The notes under the pieces are model-generated. The model saw only the letters and a program-made list of their open reading frames with translations, made no database searches and had not been told where the DNA came from. Below are positions 8,109 through 16,511 of a stretch of DNA of 64,000 bases, in pieces (positions within the stretch are counted from its first letter, which is position 1; the number at the start of each line of letters is the position of its first letter). Origin of the DNA: Planctomycetes bacterium ADurb.Bin069 (GTDB lineage: Bacteria; Planctomycetota; UBA8108; UBA8890; UBA8898); contig MWEK01000011.1 in assembly GCA_002070955.1 (NCBI GenBank), forward strand, positions 81,154-145,153, read 5' to 3'. Position numbers and translations under genes: made by a program.

Positions 8109-9020
8109 GTGAGAACGATAATGGTGCTGTGCGCATTCGTCCTCGCGCCGGTCTCCGGTTGCCGGTGCAAGGCGCCGCCGGAGGCGGCGGTGTCTTGCTT
8201 TCTCAGGGAGCCGATCGCCTTCGAGGCGGCGGTGGAGGGCGAGGGAGACCGCGTCGTCGAGGAGTTGAAGAAGTTTGCGCGCCTGTTCGGTTTCCCTCCG
8301 GTCGGGGTGGACGAGGCGCCGGCGTACACGGTGCGGGGCCGGATCGCGTTGGTCGAGATCGAGCCGGCGATGTTCGAGGATCAGGTGCTGGAGTACAAGT
8401 TCCAGGCGGACGTCGCGTTCGAGCTGGCGCCGGCGGGCGGCGGGGCCGCCGTGGAGGCTTTCGAGCTGCCGGAGTACGTTGTCGGCGCCGCCTCGAAGGA
8501 CCGCGCCCTCAGGAACGCCGTGCGCGCCGTCGCCACGAAGCTGGCGCAGTTCATCTTCTACGACGGGCGGACTCTCGGCGATCCGGTTCTCCGCGACCTG
8601 TGCGCCGACCTCCTCATTGAGAGAAGCGACGACCTCCAGTACAACGAAGTGGTGGAGAAGCTCGTGGCGGCCGGGTACCGCGCCGTGCCTTTCTTGATCT
8701 GGAACATGAACGACTCGCGCAAGGTCGCCCTCAAGGGCGACCTGCCGCTGCTCCGGGAGGAGGATGCCGACAAGGTCCGGGTCTACCTGGTGGCGAATTA
8801 CGCGCTGGAGCGGATCTTCGGGGGCAGCACGGGTCTGACGGTGGCCTCCAGCCGCGAGGAAGTGAGGGAGGCCATGGACGAATGGCAGCGTCGCTGGCGG
8901 GAGCGCTGCGGCGCCTGCTACCTGTGGGGCGCCAAGCTGCGGGCCGCCCTGGCCGCGCGGGCGGCTTCCGCGGCGGCGCGGGGCGAGGCAACGCAGGCGG
9001 GAGGCACGGCGCCGCCATGA
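8109..9020 (+). CDS. predicted lipoprotein of unknown function
   Basis: 303 residues from GTG 8109, chosen because GGAGG stands 5 nt upstream. The signal peptide ends in a lipobox VSGC with Cys18, so the mature protein should be lipid-anchored. The body is mixed alpha/beta, with a helical C-terminal half that has some HEAT-like character. I do not recognise a family. Its stop overlaps the start of the radical SAM gene (ATGA), which suggests coupling. Confidence 0.75.
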   Translation: MRTIMVLCAFVLAPVSGCRCKAPPEAAVSCFLREPIAFEAAVEGEGDRVVEELKKFARLFGFPPVGVDEAPAYTVRGRIALVEIEPAMFEDQVLEYKFQADVAFELAPAGGGAAVEAFELPEYVVGAASKDRALRNAVRAVATKLAQFIFYDGRTLGDPVLRDLCADLLIERSDDLQYNEVVEKLVAAGYRAVPFLIWNMNDSRKVALKGDLPLLREEDADKVRVYLVANYALERIFGGSTGLTVASSREEVREAMDEWQRRWRERCGACYLWGAKLRAALAARAASAAARGEATQAGGTAPP

Positions 9021-10576
9021 ACGTTCTCTTCATCTGGCCCAGTCTGGACTGTCCGCCGGGCATCAATCACGGCCTGGCGTCCCTGTCGGCGGCGCTCAAG
9101 GCGCGCGGGCACGCGACATCGCTCATTCACATCAGCGAGGCGCTCTGGCCCGTGCCTTCCGGCGAGGAGCTGCACGCCGAGATCCTGCGCCGCGCTCCCG
9201 ACGTTCTGGCCTTCTCCGCCACGACGCAGCAGTTCGCGTGGATCGAGAAGACGGCGGCGTTCCTGCGGCCCCTTCTCGGGATTCCCTTCGTCATCGGGGG
9301 CGTGCACTGCACGATGGCGCCCGACGAGGTGGCGGCGACGGGGCTCTTCGACTACGTCTGCGTGGGCGAGGGCGAGGACGCGCTGTGCGAGCTCGTGGAT
9401 CGCCTGGCGCGGGGCGAGTCCTGCGACCGCTGCCCGAATATGTACGTGTGCCGCGACGGCGCCGTCGTGCGCAACCCCGTGGGCCCGTTCCCCGATCCCG
9501 CGGCGCTGCCGCCCGAGGACTACGAGCTTTTCGATCTGGCCCGCATCGTGGGGGGCAAGGACGGCTGGATGAGCATCCTCACGGGCCGCGGCTGCCCCTT
9601 CGCCTGCACGTACTGCTTCAACGGGGAAATCGTCGCGCGCTACCGGCGGGACGGCGCGCTCCGGACGGTGCGGGAATACCTGCGCCGCCAGCCCGTCGCG
9701 CGCGTGCTCGACGACATCCGGCGCCTGCGCGCCGGGCATCCCGAGATTCGGACCATCATCTTCGACGACGACCTCTTCACCCTGGACCGGCGCTACGTGT
9801 TGGAGTTCTGCGAGGCGTACCGCGCCGCGGACATCGGGCTGCCTTTCGTCGTCAACGCCCACTGCCTGGTCTTCACGGAGGAGATGGCGCGGGCGCTCAA
9901 GGAGGCCGGCGCCAGAATTGTCAAGTTCGGCCTGGAAAGCGGCAGCGAGCGCGTCCGCCTGGAGATCCTCAACCGCCGCATGAGCAACGCGGCCATGATC
10001 CGCGCCGTCCGCATCGCCAACGACGCCGGCCTCCACAGCTCGGCTTTCGTCATGTTCGGTCTGCCCACCGAGACGCGGGAGGAGGCGCTCGAAACCCTGC
10101 GGCTCTGCGCCGAGGCGAACGTGGGGCGGTTCCGGTGGGCGATGTTCTATCCCTACCCCGGCACCGCGGCCCACGCCATCGCCGCGCGCGAGGGCCTGAT
10201 CGACCCGGGGCTGCTGGCAAGCTCGGGCAACTACTTCGAGGGCTCGTGCCTGAAGTTCCCGCCCGAGCATGCCCTGTTCCTCGACAAGCTGGCCCGCATC
10301 GCGCCGTGGTACGTGAACGCGGCCGGTCCGTTTCCCTGCCGCGAGCGGTACGCCGAACTCGTGGCGGAGATCGAGCGGCTGCCGGCCGAGGAGTGGCGGG
10401 CGCGCAAGGAGACGGTGCGGCGCGAGGACCGCGCCCTGTCCGACGAGCTGCTGGCCGCCGGCGTGCCGCATTATTCCATCCGTTTTGCCGCGGTGATGGG
10501 TGTCCATTCGGACTACGTGCGCCAGGAGCTCCAGGAGCAGATGTCCGCCGCCGGAGGGCGCGGCGCGCATGCGTGA
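9017..10576 (+). CDS. B12-binding-type radical SAM protein
   Basis: 519 residues. Residues 1-~140 form a Rossmann-like B12-binding-type domain without an obvious DxHxxG cobalt-ligand motif. The radical SAM domain carries GCPFACTYC, Cys193/197/200, which holds the 4Fe-4S cluster that cleaves S-adenosylmethionine. A KFGLESGSE segment is the usual SAM-binding strand. ATG 9017 overlaps the upstream stop by 4 bp. Relatives include methyltransferases, ring-forming and P-C-bond enzymes; the substrate cannot be told. The end overlaps the maf start by 8 bp. Confidence 0.9.
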   Translation: MNVLFIWPSLDCPPGINHGLASLSAALKARGHATSLIHISEALWPVPSGEELHAEILRRAPDVLAFSATTQQFAWIEKTAAFLRPLLGIPFVIGGVHCTMAPDEVAATGLFDYVCVGEGEDALCELVDRLARGESCDRCPNMYVCRDGAVVRNPVGPFPDPAALPPEDYELFDLARIVGGKDGWMSILTGRGCPFACTYCFNGEIVARYRRDGALRTVREYLRRQPVARVLDDIRRLRAGHPEIRTIIFDDDLFTLDRRYVLEFCEAYRAADIGLPFVVNAHCLVFTEEMARALKEAGARIVKFGLESGSERVRLEILNRRMSNAAMIRAVRIANDAGLHSSAFVMFGLPTETREEALETLRLCAEANVGRFRWAMFYPYPGTAAHAIAAREGLIDPGLLASSGNYFEGSCLKFPPEHALFLDKLARIAPWYVNAAGPFPCRERYAELVAEIERLPAEEWRARKETVRREDRALSDELLAAGVPHYSIRFAAVMGVHSDYVRQELQEQMSAAGGRGAHA

Positions 10577-11150
10577 GCCGCTCATCCTGGCCTCGGCGTC
10601 GCCGCGCCGGCGCGAGCTGCTCGCCGCGGCGGGCATCCCGCACGAGGTCGTCCCGCCCGGCGCCGGCGTGGAAGCCGCGGCGGGCGCCGCCGCCGCCGGT
10701 CCGCGCGAGTTCGTGCTGGCCGCCGCGCGGGCGAAGGCCCAGGATGTGGCGCGGCGCTTTCCGGAACGACTGGTCCTGGGGGCCGACACCGTCATTGCTC
10801 TGGAGGGCGAGGTGCTCGGCAAGCCCGGCGCGCCCGCGCGGACCGCCGCGATGCTCGCGCGCCTGAGCGGGCGGACGCACGAGGTTCTGACGGGCGTCGT
10901 GCTGGCGCGCCTCGCCCCGGCGTGGTCCCGCGAGGCGGTCGTGTGCTCCGCCGTGACGTTCAAGGTCCTGGCGCCCGAGGCGATCGCGCGCTACGCGGCC
11001 GGCGGGGAGGGCGACGACAAGGCCGGCGGCTACGCGCTGCAGGGCGCGGGCGGCGCGCTCATCGCCCGCACCGAGGGCTCCGTCGCGAACGTGATCGGGT
11101 TGCCTGTGGAGACGGTGCTGGCCTTGCTGGCGGAAGCGCCGGAGGCATGA
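10569..11150 (+). CDS. maf: Maf-type nucleotide pyrophosphatase
   Basis: 193 residues, standard for the family. The N-terminal ILASASPRRRELL is the Maf substrate loop, followed by VLGADTVIALEGEVLGKP with the catalytic Asp, and GDDKAGGYALQGAGG near the C-terminus. Maf proteins hydrolyse dTTP/UTP or modified NTPs to monophosphates and affect septum formation. It overlaps the radical SAM gene and is the last gene of this unit. Confidence 0.93.
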   Translation: MREPLILASASPRRRELLAAAGIPHEVVPPGAGVEAAAGAAAAGPREFVLAAARAKAQDVARRFPERLVLGADTVIALEGEVLGKPGAPARTAAMLARLSGRTHEVLTGVVLARLAPAWSREAVVCSAVTFKVLAPEAIARYAAGGEGDDKAGGYALQGAGGALIARTEGSVANVIGLPVETVLALLAEAPEA

Positions 11151-11194
11151 ACGCGGGCGGGCGCCGGGCGCGGGGATCGCCGGGTCGATGAGGA

Positions 11195-11220
11195 AAGGCC
11201 GCGACTCGCGTCACGGCCTT
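11195..11220. terminator. possible bidirectional terminator between maf and tRNA-Thr
   Basis: Stem aaggccg/cggcctt with a 12-nt loop lies between the convergent maf and tRNA-Thr genes. On the minus strand it is followed by TTTCCTC, a weak T-tract. Confidence 0.35.
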
Positions 11221-11229
11221 CGGTCTTGC

Positions 11230-11304
11230 TGGAGCCGGCTCGGGGATTTGAACCCCGGGCCTGCGCATTACGAATGCGCTGCTCTACCGCTGAGCTAAGC
11301 CGGC
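11230..11304 (-). tRNA. tRNA-Thr (CGT anticodon)
   Basis: A cloverleaf is visible on the minus strand: acceptor GCCGGCT/AGCCGGC, D-arm GCTC...GAGC, anticodon stem GCGCA/TGCGC with loop TTCGTAA (anticodon CGT), and a T-arm with GGTTCAAATCC. The discriminator is T and CCA is encoded at 11230-11232. Confidence 0.95.
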
Positions 11305-11314
11305 GCGTCCACCA

Positions 11315-11342
11315 ATACTACCCGCCCGCCCTCCGGTGTCAA
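11315..11342 (-). promoter_or_regulatory. sigma70-type promoter of tRNA-Thr
   Basis: On the minus strand, TTGACA (11337-11342), a 16-bp spacer and TAGTAT (11315-11320). Transcription would begin a few bases before the mature tRNA 5' end. Confidence 0.7.
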
Positions 11343-11361
11343 TGTCGGAGCGGAGGGGCGC

Positions 11362-12333
11362 TCACTCCTCGTCGCCGGTTCCCACGGCCACGGGTTCGGG
11401 CGCGGCCTGGACGGGCGGCGGCGCCGCGTCGGCCGGCATCTCGCCCTGGCGGGGATGCGCCTCGTCGTAGGCGTTCTTGATGGCCCGCGTCGTGAGGTGC
11501 GCGTACACCTGCGTGGTGGACAGGTGCTTGTGGCCGAGCAGTTCTTGGACGAGCCGGAGGTTGGCGCCGCGGTTCAGGAGGTGCGTGGCGAAGCTGTGGC
11601 GCAGGGTGTGCGGCGAGGTCTTGGCGTTGAGGCCCGTCGCCTTGATGTACTTGTCCATGATCTTGCGGATGCTGCGGGAGGACAGGCGTTGTCCGAAACG
11701 GTTGAGGAAAAGGGGCGCATCGGCCAAATTCGCCTGGGCCTGATCGGCGAGCACCGCGGTGCGGATGTCCAGGTAGTTCTGGATGGCCCGCAAGGCGAAG
11801 CTGCCGATGGGGATCACGCGCTCGCGCCGGCCCTTGCCTCGGGCGCGGATGACCTCGCTGGTCGGATCGACGTCGGCGAGGTTCAGGCTGGTCAACTCGC
11901 TGACCCGCAGTCCCGTGCTGTAGAGCGTTTCCAGGATTGCGCGGTCCCGCGTGGCTTGGAAACCCGCGCCCTGAGGAGCGTTGAGCAGGTTCTCGACCTC
12001 GCCGACCTCCAGGTAATGGGGGAGGCGCTTGTCCACCTTGGGCGTTCTGATCTCCGCGATCGGATTCTGTTCGACGTAGCCCTTGCGGATCAGGAACTTG
12101 AAGAAGCTGCGGATCGTGGCGAGCTTGCGCACGATGGTGGTTTTTTCGTAGGCGTGCTCCGTCAGGTGGGCCAGGAACTGCCGGATCGTGGCGTTGGTCA
12201 CCCCGGATGCGTCGAAAGGCGCGTCTCCGCTCACGTGCTTGACGAACTGCTCCAGATCCTTCTGGTAGGCACGGATCGTCTCCGGCGACATGTTGCGCTC
12301 GTACCGCAGGTAATCAACGAACTGCTGTTGCAT
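11362..12333 (-). CDS. XerC/XerD-type tyrosine recombinase
   Basis: 323 residues. The N-terminal SAM-like DNA-binding domain (1-~95) is followed by the catalytic domain with the full set of active-site residues: Arg143 (TGLRVSEL), Lys167 (ARGKGR), His242 and Arg245 (HTLRHSF), His268 (GHKHLS) and Tyr277 (QVYAHL). Family members resolve chromosome dimers at dif. A Pro/Ala-rich extension of ~30 residues follows the usual end, which is unusual. ATG 12333 with GGAGGG upstream is preferred to TTG 12339. The lack of integrase arm-binding domains and the housekeeping context favour Xer over an integrase; C versus D cannot be decided. Confidence 0.93.
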   Translation of the reverse strand: MQQQFVDYLRYERNMSPETIRAYQKDLEQFVKHVSGDAPFDASGVTNATIRQFLAHLTEHAYEKTTIVRKLATIRSFFKFLIRKGYVEQNPIAEIRTPKVDKRLPHYLEVGEVENLLNAPQGAGFQATRDRAILETLYSTGLRVSELTSLNLADVDPTSEVIRARGKGRRERVIPIGSFALRAIQNYLDIRTAVLADQAQANLADAPLFLNRFGQRLSSRSIRKIMDKYIKATGLNAKTSPHTLRHSFATHLLNRGANLRLVQELLGHKHLSTTQVYAHLTTRAIKNAYDEAHPRQGEMPADAAPPPVQAAPEPVAVGTGDEE

Positions 12334-12372
12334 GATCAACCCTCCGCGTCGCCGCGGAGCCCCCAGGCCCTC

Positions 12373-12576
12373 TCACAACCCTCGAAGCGCTCTCGCGAGC
12401 ATCTCCTCTATCACTTCCAGCGCCTCGTGGGCGCTCAACTGCGTTTCCCGGCCGTCCGCGCAATCCAGGAGGGCGCGGTACATGTCCCCCGGAGCCCGTT
12501 CCGAGTACAGAAAGCAGTACTCGTCGCCCCCCTTCACGATGAACAAGCTCTCGGTCGCACTCATGTGATCGGCCAT
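12373..12576 (-). CDS. small conserved-looking hypothetical protein
   Basis: 67 residues, 39 bp upstream of the recombinase start and in the same direction. Composition is balanced and acidic, with a beta-hairpin-like SLFIVKGGDEYCFLYS segment and a C-terminal helix. I recognise no family. It could be the leader gene of an operon with the recombinase. Confidence 0.5.
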   Translation of the reverse strand: MADHMSATESLFIVKGGDEYCFLYSERAPGDMYRALLDCADGRETQLSAHEALEVIEEMLARALRGL

Positions 12577-12672
12577 TCTCGGACTTCTTCTGAAGCTTCT
12601 CCGGAACGAGCGAAGCCTCGCGCGGCGTCCGCTTCTGATGAATCGGATGGAGGGGCGTCCGGGCTTTAGAGA

Positions 12673-13131
12673 TTATCGGGCTTCGCGCGGGGGCGTGGGG
12701 CGGCGGGTCTGCCCGGCGGAACGACGCGCGGCGGCGCGGGCCGGTTGCTCCGCGATGCCGATGGCCTGGGCCACGGCGTGGGAGCCGCAATGGGAGATCG
12801 ACACCAGGACGCGCGCCACGCCGAGCGCCGCGGCGCGCCGCGCGGCGGATCCGTGCAGCTCGCAGAGCGGCTCGCCGGAGTCCCCGGCGCGGATTTCGAT
12901 GGACGCCAGCGGCACGCCGGCGAAAAGACCGCAACCGAGCACCTTGAGCACGGCTTCCTTGGCGGCGAAACGTCCCGCCAGGTAGGGGACGGGGTCGCGG
13001 CGCGCGGCGGCGCCCGCGCGCTCCCGCTCCCCGTAGACGCGGGCGAGGAAACGCGGTCCGAAGCGCGCGAAGACCCGGCGGACCCGGGCGATCTCGATGA
13101 TGTCGATTCCGCAGGCGATCACTGGGTTCAT
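12673..13131 (-). CDS. acpS: holo-[acyl-carrier-protein] synthase
   Basis: 152 residues. GIDIIEI near the N-terminus carries the metal-binding Asp, GRFAAKEAVLKVLG is the family signature with the metal-binding Glu, and SISHCGSHAVA follows. The enzyme moves 4'-phosphopantetheine from CoA to acyl carrier protein. ATG 13131 begins exactly at the conserved part; the frame is open further upstream but reads as basic low-complexity sequence. The last ~25 residues are a basic extension. Confidence 0.9.
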   Translation of the reverse strand: MNPVIACGIDIIEIARVRRVFARFGPRFLARVYGERERAGAAARRDPVPYLAGRFAAKEAVLKVLGCGLFAGVPLASIEIRAGDSGEPLCELHGSAARRAAALGVARVLVSISHCGSHAVAQAIGIAEQPARAAARRSAGQTRRPTPPREAR

Positions 13132-13265
13132 GGCGGCCCCGATGGGTTCCGTCCCGGACGAGCGGCGCGGCCGGATCAGCGGCGTCCGCCGCATCCGCGG
13201 AACGGGTATCAGGATACGCGGGCGCGCCGGAACGAGCAAGGGCCGCGGGGCGGGAAGCAGGCTGC

Positions 13266-13294
13266 TTGACACCGATCCGGCGGGCGGCTAAAAT
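13266..13294 (+). promoter_or_regulatory. near-consensus promoter of the TPR/alpha-CTD gene
   Basis: TTGACA at 13266-13271, a 17-bp spacer and TAAAAT at 13289-13294. The predicted leader is about 115 nt, long enough to hold regulatory structure. Confidence 0.75.
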
Positions 13295-13416
13295 CCCCCG
13301 GATGCGTCCAACCGCCGCGCAAAGCGAATGCGCGGCAGGCCTCTTTCCGTGTGTGCCCATGGGCGGACGCCGCGCCGTCGCGGGCGGCGGCAACCCTCGC
13401 AGAGGAGGAAGCGGTC

Positions 13417-14769
13417 TTGGCTGAACACACCGAACTGAAGTCGCTGCGTGACACCGTGGTGCAGGAAGACTGTGCCGAGGGGACGTTCGCCTCGATCCGG
13501 ACGCGGGTGTTCGCCTCGCCGGCCGGCTTGGATGAACTGCGCGAGATCCTGCGCACCTGGGAGGACGGCAAGGTCGCCGACGCCTTCCGCCGCAAGACCG
13601 ACGCGCAGGTCGTGCGCGGATACCTCCATTATCTGAACGGCGAGTTGGAGCGCGCCGAAGAGGTGCTGCGGGGCGTCAAGAGCCACCCCTGGGGCGGTTA
13701 TTGGCTGGCGCGCGCGCTTTTCGACATGGCGCGGCGGCAGGAGGCATGCGCGGTCGCGGGCGAGCTGCGCCAGCAGCACCCCGACTCCGAGGAGATCGCG
13801 TGGCTGCTGGCCGACATGCAGTTGCATACGGGCGCCGAGGACAAGGCCGCGACGCTGATCGCGGCGCTGCAGTCCAAGGCCGGCGAGTCGAGCCGCGGGT
13901 GGTTCTTCACGGGGTTGCTGGCCGAGAAGCGGGGCGAGTACAACGCCGCGCTCGAAGCCTACGAGAAGGCGGTGGCGCTGGACGGGACCAACGTCCGGGC
14001 GCTCTTCCAGCTAGCGTACCTGGGGTCGCGCTGCAGCGAAGATGCCGAGGAGGCGATCGCGTACTACAAGGCCTGCGTCGCGCAGGTCCCGTGCCACGTG
14101 AACGCCCTGATAAACCTAGGCCTGGCCTACGAGGATGCGGGGAGGTACGAGGACGCGATCAAGAGCTACAGTTCCGTGCTGCGCTTCTATCCCGCGCACC
14201 CCCGCGCCAAGCTCTACCTGGAAGATGCGAAGGCTTCCACCACGATGTACTACGACCGCGAGCGCGAGAAGCAGCTTTCGCAGCAGAACCAGATCCTCAG
14301 GATGCCCATGTCGGAGTTCGAACTGTCGGTGCGCAGCCGCAACTGCCTGGCGAAGATGAACATCGAGACGCTGGGCGACCTGATCATGAAGACGCGCAGC
14401 GAGCTCTTGTCATACAAGAATTTCGGCGAGACGTCGCTCGCCGAGATCGAGGAGATCCTCCGCCAGAAAGGTTTGCGCCTCGGGCAGGGCGCGGCGGAGG
14501 AGGGGGCGCCGCCGCCGCTCTTCGCCGAGGAGGCCCCGCCCGCCGAGGTGGAGCCGGGCGTGGATCCCGAGGTCCTCAACCGTTCGGTCGAGTCGCTCAA
14601 CCTGTCGATCAGGAGCCGCCGCTGCATGGAGCGCCTCAAGATCAAGACGGTGCGGGATCTGGCCTCCAAGAGCGAGATCGAAATCATGTCCGCAAAGAAC
14701 TTCGGCGTGACTTCCCTCAACGAGGTCAAAGCCAAGCTCGCGGAATTGGGCCTCGCTCTGCGCACCTGA
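13417..14769 (+). CDS. TPR protein with two RNA polymerase alpha-CTD-like domains
   Basis: 450 residues from TTG 13417, which has AGAGGAGG 8 nt upstream; the next in-frame upstream start has no such site. Residues ~60-285 are TPR units (for example ALEAYEKAVALDGTN and AIKSYSSVLRFYPAHP). Two copies of the alpha-CTD helix-hairpin-helix fold follow at about 298-358 and 391-450, each with the family pattern ELSVRSRNCL...LGDL...YKNFGETSLAEI. In RNA polymerase this domain binds UP-element DNA and activators. Here it is detached from the polymerase and duplicated. I recall similar proteins in planctomycetes. Role is unknown; transcription or ribosome-linked roles are possible. ruvA follows after 11 bp. 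Confidence 0.92.
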   Translation: MAEHTELKSLRDTVVQEDCAEGTFASIRTRVFASPAGLDELREILRTWEDGKVADAFRRKTDAQVVRGYLHYLNGELERAEEVLRGVKSHPWGGYWLARALFDMARRQEACAVAGELRQQHPDSEEIAWLLADMQLHTGAEDKAATLIAALQSKAGESSRGWFFTGLLAEKRGEYNAALEAYEKAVALDGTNVRALFQLAYLGSRCSEDAEEAIAYYKACVAQVPCHVNALINLGLAYEDAGRYEDAIKSYSSVLRFYPAHPRAKLYLEDAKASTTMYYDREREKQLSQQNQILRMPMSEFELSVRSRNCLAKMNIETLGDLIMKTRSELLSYKNFGETSLAEIEEILRQKGLRLGQGAAEEGAPPPLFAEEAPPAEVEPGVDPEVLNRSVESLNLSIRSRRCMERLKIKTVRDLASKSEIEIMSAKNFGVTSLNEVKAKLAELGLALRT

Positions 14770-14780
14770 GGCGCGCCCGC

Positions 14781-15365
14781 GTGTACCACCACGTCCGCGG
14801 CACGCTTGTCGCCCTGACTCCCAGCACGGCCGTCGTCGAGGCGGGCGGGGTCGGGTTCCAGGTCGAGATTCCCTTCCGGGTCGTCAAGGATCTCGAGCCC
14901 CGCATCGGGAACGAGGTCTTCCTGTACGTCGTGCCGTACTTCCGGGAGGACGCGCAGCGCATGTTCGGGTTTCTGTCGGAGGTCGATCGAGATTATTTTA
15001 AATTAATTACCAGCGTCCGCGGGCTCGGCCCCGCGCACGCGCTGGCGTTGCTCTCGGGACTCTCGTCGGCGGATATCCACGGGGCGATCGCCAAGGAGAA
15101 GCCCGAAATCCTGCGGCAGGTTCGGGGCATCGGCGCGAAGACGGCGGAGCGCATCGTCATGGAATTGCGGGAAAAAGTGCCGTTTCCGCCCCCCGGCGCG
15201 GAGGAAACGGCGACGGGCGATGAAATCGAGACGGCCAGGCTGGCGCTCCAGGGCATCGGCTACAGCCGGCAGGAATCCGTGGCCGCGGTGAAGAAAGCGG
15301 TGGATGCGCTCCCGGGAGCCGGCGCGGCGGAATGGATCAGGCACGCCCTGCGCGCGCGCCCCTGA
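14781..15365 (+). CDS. ruvA: Holliday junction DNA helicase subunit RuvA
   Basis: 194 residues, the normal size. It has an N-terminal OB-fold (YHHVRGTL...GVGFQV), helix-hairpin-helix motifs (SVRGLGPAHALALL and QVRGIGAKTAERI) and a C-terminal domain III (ALQGIGYSRQE). RuvA tetramers bind four-way junctions and load RuvB. The start is GTG 14781. Codons at 14991-15010 are unusually AT-rich for this gene. ruvB is not in the window. Confidence 0.93.
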   Translation: MYHHVRGTLVALTPSTAVVEAGGVGFQVEIPFRVVKDLEPRIGNEVFLYVVPYFREDAQRMFGFLSEVDRDYFKLITSVRGLGPAHALALLSGLSSADIHGAIAKEKPEILRQVRGIGAKTAERIVMELREKVPFPPPGAEETATGDEIETARLALQGIGYSRQESVAAVKKAVDALPGAGAAEWIRHALRARP

Positions 15366-15383
15366 GGCCGGGGACGGGGAGCG

Positions 15384-15415
15384 TGGCCGTCTTTTTCCGT
15401 CGCGGCCGATTTTTT
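15384..15415 (+). terminator. probable rho-independent terminator after ruvA
   Basis: Stem GGCCG/CGGCC, extended by wobble pairs, is followed by TTTTTT at 15410-15415. It ends 3 bp before the next -35 box. Confidence 0.5.
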
Positions 15416-15417
15416 GG

Positions 15418-15447
15418 TTGACACGCCGGCACCCTCCAGGCTATAAA
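15418..15447 (+). promoter_or_regulatory. sigma70-type promoter of the 15551 gene
   Basis: TTGACA at 15418-15423, an 18-bp spacer and TATAAA at 15442-15447, about 100 bp before the GTG start. Confidence 0.68.
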
Positions 15448-15550
15448 ACCCCCCAAGAAGTGAGGAGCGAGTCAAATCTCCGGCGGGAGCCGGGTCCCGG
15501 CCGGCGCTTGGATTGTTTCCTCCGTGAAGCTGTGCAGAAGAGGAGCCTGC

Positions 15551-16495
15551 GTGTACAGCCAACGGAAGAAGATTTCCTTGGCGGCTTTAGCCCTGTTGTG
15601 GCTGGCGGCGGCGCGCTGCGGCGCCGACAGCGAGGGGGATCCTACCTGCCAGGCGCCCGATGCCAAGCGCTACGACGGCGTCGGCGTCAGGGCGATCCCG
15701 CGGCCGCCCGAGCCGCGCCGGGAGCGTAGGCCCGCGGCGGTGTTCACGCTGCGCCGGGAAAACGAGGCGCCGGTCGTCAGCGGAGAAGAGAACGCGTACG
15801 ACGCCTACGTCACGCGGAGCAATCGCCCCTTCACGCCGGCGCGCGTAGCGCGCCTGAGCGAGACGATCCTAAACGAGGGGCTTCGGGTGCTCAAGCGCCA
15901 GGCGCGCGGCGCGCTCCGGGCCGAGTGCATCGACGGGGTCAACGTCGACTGGGTGCGGTACCACGAGGGCGTGCAAATCCTCAACAAGCTCCGCTGGGGA
16001 GCCGAAGCGCGACCCTGGCGCTTCCAGTACGACGCCATCGCTCCCGACCTGTACGGCCGCTACGATTCGGAGTGGGACGACATTCACCTAGCCCAATGGG
16101 GGCCGCTTACCATCACCGACAGCGGCGCCATTGATGTGGACACGAGTTTGGAGGGGCTCCAAAAGTTCTGGACGGCGGGTTTCGAGGACGTGGAGGTGGC
16201 GCCGGACCCCGTGCGCGAACCCCGCCGCCTGCTCGTCGGCCAGACGGTGCGATTGTCCCACAAGATCAATCTCCGCGTGTCGAGCTCCGCGCTCCTGAAG
16301 ACGTTCTACCGGGAGAAACCGGAGGGTTGGGGCGGCAGCGCGCTGCACTCGGCGCGCTACGTGCGGGTCGCGGTCGGGCTCGATTTTCATACCGATATCC
16401 TCAAGCGCCGGTATTTGGATGCCGACTTGGAAGCCAGGTACTACCCGAGCGGTAAGTGGGTGGCGTTCTTGAACGTCGCCTTTCTCGATTGGTAG
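15551..16495 (+). CDS. exported protein of unknown function
   Basis: 314 residues. GTG 15551 is preceded by AGAGGAG with 5-nt spacing; GTG 15524 upstream lacks a site. A signal peptide (KKISLAALALLWLAAA, then Arg-Cys-Gly-Ala) is clear. The body has strand-like segments, including a C-terminal RYLDADLEARYY...FLNVAFLDW with a terminal aromatic, so a small outer-membrane barrel is possible. No family is recognised. It is the only gene between its promoter and the oppositely directed tRNA-His. Confidence 0.7.
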   Translation: MYSQRKKISLAALALLWLAAARCGADSEGDPTCQAPDAKRYDGVGVRAIPRPPEPRRERRPAAVFTLRRENEAPVVSGEENAYDAYVTRSNRPFTPARVARLSETILNEGLRVLKRQARGALRAECIDGVNVDWVRYHEGVQILNKLRWGAEARPWRFQYDAIAPDLYGRYDSEWDDIHLAQWGPLTITDSGAIDVDTSLEGLQKFWTAGFEDVEVAPDPVREPRRLLVGQTVRLSHKINLRVSSSALLKTFYREKPEGWGGSALHSARYVRVAVGLDFHTDILKRRYLDADLEARYYPSGKWVAFLNVAFLDW

Positions 16496-16511
16496 CGGCG
16501 CCGCCGGCGAC

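Noticed and set aside
5365..8136. Very long open frame on the minus strand opposite the PDZ and HAD genes
   Set aside because: It lies entirely antisense to well-supported genes and its translation is Arg/Gly/His-rich low complexity, as expected from GC-rich codon bias.
8918..10963. Long minus-strand open frame opposite the radical SAM and maf genes
   Set aside because: It is a shadow of two strongly supported plus-strand genes.
11362..12333. Phage or island integrase
   Set aside because: The protein has Xer length and domains, sits beside acpS and housekeeping genes, and no phage genes or attachment repeats flank the nearby tRNA-Thr.
13132..13272. N-terminal extension of AcpS
   Set aside because: The open frame upstream of ATG 13131 reads as basic, Pro-rich sequence unlike any AcpS, and the conserved domain begins just after that ATG.
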